Of a stretch of 5,944 nt of DNA, positions 3,873 to 5,944 are shown piece after piece. This stretch comes from an uncultured Hyphomicrobiales bacterium (GTDB lineage Bacteria > Pseudomonadota > Alphaproteobacteria > Rhizobiales > Beijerinckiaceae): positions 1 through 5,944 of the forward strand of contig CAIZGQ010000216.1 in NCBI GenBank assembly GCA_903932565.1, given 5' to 3'. Positions within the stretch are counted from its first letter, which is position 1; every line of letters starts with the position of its first letter. The position numbers were made by a program, and so were the translations under genes. The notes beneath the pieces are model-generated. The model was given only the letters and a program-made list of their open reading frames with translations. It searched no databases and was not told the DNA's origin.

Positions 3873-5944
3873 ATGACACATATACAGAAAAAAGACCGGC
3901 AATCGGGCATAGGTGCTCGGATCCCTCGCATGGAACTGCAAGGTCTGCTTTCCGGCAAAGGCAATTATCTCGATGACATCAAGCTACCGCGCATGTTGCA
4001 TGCCTATTTCGTGCGAAGCTCCCATGCCCACGCCATAATCAGGTCAATGGATCTTGAAGCGGCGCGGCAGTCGCCCGGCGTGGTCGCGGTACTGTCCGGC
4101 CACGACCTCAACCCAATCTGCGAACCTTTTGTTGGCGTTGCTCTCCACAGGCCAGGGCACCGTTCTCCACCCCAACCTGTCCTTCCAGAACAGATAGCTG
4201 TTTGGCAAGGCCAACCTGTTGTCATCATTGTTGCTGAAAGTCGCGCTCTTGCTGAAGATGCGGCCGAACTCGTGGCAATTGACTGGGAGCCCCTTCCTAT
4301 CGTGCTCAATCAGGCCGACGCGATTGCCGGCCAAAAGCTGGTCCACGAACAGATGGGCGACAATATTGCGTTCGACTTTACTCTGACAGGCGGCGATCCC
4401 GATTCCGCGATTAGCAAGGCCGACATCATCGTGGAGGAGGAGATCTGTCTCAACCGCCAGACCGGGATGACGCTTGAAACAAGAGGATTGGTCGCGGATT
4501 TCAATGGTGCCGATGGATCATTAACGGTCTGGCACGCGCATCAATCGCCATTCCAGATGCAGGGTGTGTTCAGCAGGCACTTGCGAATACCCGAGCATAA
4601 AGTCCGAGTTATCGCGCCAGAGATTGGCGGTGCCTTTGGGATGAAACTCAACATCTATATGGATGAGATCGCAACGGTTGCGGCAAGCATGTACTTGCGC
4701 CGCCCCATAAAGCTCAGCATCGACCGGCTTGAGGCCTTTGTCTCGGACGCCCACGCACGCGATCATATTGTGCGCGCACGGATGGCGCTCAGCAAATCCG
4801 GCGAAATCCTTGGGATGGACGTCGATGACGTCGGAGCCGTTGGCGCCTATGGCATGCCGCTGCGCTTCAATGTTGCCGAAGGCATGATGACGATCACACT
4901 GGCTGGCGCCCCTTACGAATTCGATAATTATCGAGGCCGCACGCGTAGCGTTTACGTGAATAAGAATCCGGTTGGTCTCTATCGCGGCGTTGGAATGCCG
5001 ATCGCATGTATTATTACAGAGATTCTTGCCGACCGTGCTGCGGATGCGCTGGGAATAGACCCCGCTGAATTCAGGCGGCGCACCTATCGCAGAAAGGAGT
5101 CGCTCCCCTGCCTGACAGCTGCGAAGCAACTTCTCGAAACAGTATCGTTCGATGAATGTCTCACCAAACTTGTTGATCTTATGGGCTATGATGACCTCCG
5201 GCGCGAGCAGTCCGAACTGCGAAGCAAGGGTATATACAGGGGAATTGGCATTGCCACTTTCGTGGAGCAGACCGCTTATGGACCACCATATTATGGACCG
5301 TCCCAGGCACCCATCTCGACACAGGATGGCTGTTCAATCCGGCTGGAGCCGTCGGGTGCGCTGCGATGCGTAACGAGCACAACAGATCAAGGCCAGGGCA
5401 CTCTGACTGGGATTGCGCAAATCATATCAGACACACTCGGCGTTCCAGTTGATCACATCGGAATGATAGCTGGCGACAGCACGATTTCACCCTATGGTGG
5501 GGGCGCATGGGCGTCACGGGGCATCGTGGCGGGGGGCGAGGCTGCACTCAAGGCCGCGAATATCTTGAAAGCCAACATTCTGAGACTGGCCTCAACCGTC
5601 AGCCAGATGAAGCCGGAAACGCTTGATTTGCATGACAGCGCTGTTATCGAGCGCATCAGCGGGCGTATGATCATCCCGCTAGCAGATCTGGCGCGCATTG
5701 GCTATTTCCGCCAGGACACCTTACCAGCCGACTTTGACGTCCAGCTCGCGGTCACAGCGAGCCACGCTCATAATAATAAGCTATGCTTCATGTCGAACGG
5801 CGTACAGGCAAGCTATATCGAAATTGATGTCGAGACAGGAATGATAAAGGTCCTTCACCAATGGGCCGTTGACGACTGCGGTCGCATCATCAACCCTTTG
5901 CTTGTGGACGAACAGGTTCGTGGAGGCATCGCGCAGGGCATCGG
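3873..5944 (+). CDS. Molybdenum hydroxylase catalytic (large) subunit, CoxL/XdhB-superfamily, C-terminus beyond window
   Basis: This subunit binds the molybdopterin cofactor (cytosine dinucleotide form in most bacterial members) and hydroxylates the substrate. The frame is open for 690 codons to the window edge; the family is usually 760-800 residues. ATG 3873 follows a GGGAGGGG about 10 bases upstream. The N-terminal domain shows IGARIPRMELQGLLSGKGNYLDDI, HAYFVRSSHAHA, and GQPVVIIVAESRALAEDAAELVAIDWEPLP. Cofactor-binding segments follow: EIGGAFGMK (250-258), the active-site loop GLYRGVGMP (368-376), TDQGQGTLTGIAQI (from 504), PYGGGAWASRG (540-550) and DCGRIINP (668-675). The loop lacks the Cys-Ser-Phe-Arg of CO dehydrogenase, so CO is not the substrate. 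By motif alignment R371 corresponds to the substrate-binding Arg of xanthine dehydrogenase. The catalytic glutamate, which lies near the C-terminus, is outside the window and cannot be checked. No frameshift or internal stop is visible. Confidence 0.93.
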   Translation, partial: MTHIQKKDRQSGIGARIPRMELQGLLSGKGNYLDDIKLPRMLHAYFVRSSHAHAIIRSMDLEAARQSPGVVAVLSGHDLNPICEPFVGVALHRPGHRSPPQPVLPEQIAVWQGQPVVIIVAESRALAEDAAELVAIDWEPLPIVLNQADAIAGQKLVHEQMGDNIAFDFTLTGGDPDSAISKADIIVEEEICLNRQTGMTLETRGLVADFNGADGSLTVWHAHQSPFQMQGVFSRHLRIPEHKVRVIAPEIGGAFGMKLNIYMDEIATVAASMYLRRPIKLSIDRLEAFVSDAHARDHIVRARMALSKSGEILGMDVDDVGAVGAYGMPLRFNVAEGMMTITLAGAPYEFDNYRGRTRSVYVNKNPVGLYRGVGMPIACIITEILADRAADALGIDPAEFRRRTYRRKESLPCLTAAKQLLETVSFDECLTKLVDLMGYDDLRREQSELRSKGIYRGIGIATFVEQTAYGPPYYGPSQAPISTQDGCSIRLEPSGALRCVTSTTDQGQGTLTGIAQIISDTLGVPVDHIGMIAGDSTISPYGGGAWASRGIVAGGEAALKAANILKANILRLASTVSQMKPETLDLHDSAVIERISGRMIIPLADLARIGYFRQDTLPADFDVQLAVTASHAHNNKLCFMSNGVQASYIEIDVETGMIKVLHQWAVDDCGRIINPLLVDEQVRGGIAQGI

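Noticed and set aside
4521..5129. A 202-codon minus-strand open frame inside the catalytic-subunit gene.
   Set aside because: It lies wholly antisense to a firmly identified gene and its translation shows no family motifs. It is a shadow of the opposite strand's codon bias.
3873..5944. The catalytic subunit as an aerobic CO dehydrogenase CoxL.
   Set aside because: The medium-small-large gene order is the same as in cox clusters, but the active-site loop lacks the Cys-Ser-Phe-Arg motif needed for the Cu-S-Mo centre.

Overview
The window holds two divergently transcribed gene clusters separated by a roughly 270-base control region. Codon choice, a moderately high GC content and protein sequences resembling Hyphomicrobiales relatives suggest an alphaproteobacterium. 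That host guess rests on general resemblance only. No RNA genes, CRISPR arrays, insertion sequences or phage genes were seen.

Minus strand, read from the centre to the left edge: a LivF-type ATPase gene (1441-2178), a periplasmic LivK-type solute-binding protein gene (223-1428), and the first 71 codons of a LivH-type permease gene (1-213) that runs off the window. These are parts of a branched-chain-amino-acid-type (HAAT family) ABC importer. The second permease (LivM) and second ATPase (LivG) are not here and would be expected further left. The genes are packed tightly, with 9-12 bases between them, so they are very probably one operon.

Plus strand, read from the centre to the right edge: the three subunits of a molybdenum hydroxylase of the xanthine dehydrogenase / CO dehydrogenase superfamily. 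They are an FAD subunit (2508-3368), a two-[2Fe-2S] subunit (3365-3871), and a molybdopterin-cytosine-dinucleotide-binding catalytic subunit (3873 to beyond the window end, 690 codons visible). They overlap or nearly touch, so they form one operon in medium-small-large order. The catalytic loop reads LYRGVGMP and lacks the Cys-Ser-Phe-Arg loop of true form I aerobic CO dehydrogenase, so this is a hydroxylase of an organic substrate, not a CO oxidiser.

Taken together, the locus looks like an uptake-plus-first-oxidation module. The importer would bring in a small molecule, perhaps an N-heteroaromatic, purine-like or aromatic carboxylate, and the hydroxylase would oxidise it in the cytoplasm. 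The substrate cannot be read from the sequence. The shared control region carries a perfect 8-bp inverted repeat, a second 5-bp dyad, candidate promoters both ways, and an 18-codon ORF whose amber stop directly abuts the GTG start of livF. These are the least ordinary parts of the window; the genes themselves belong to well-known families, and I see no clearly new system.
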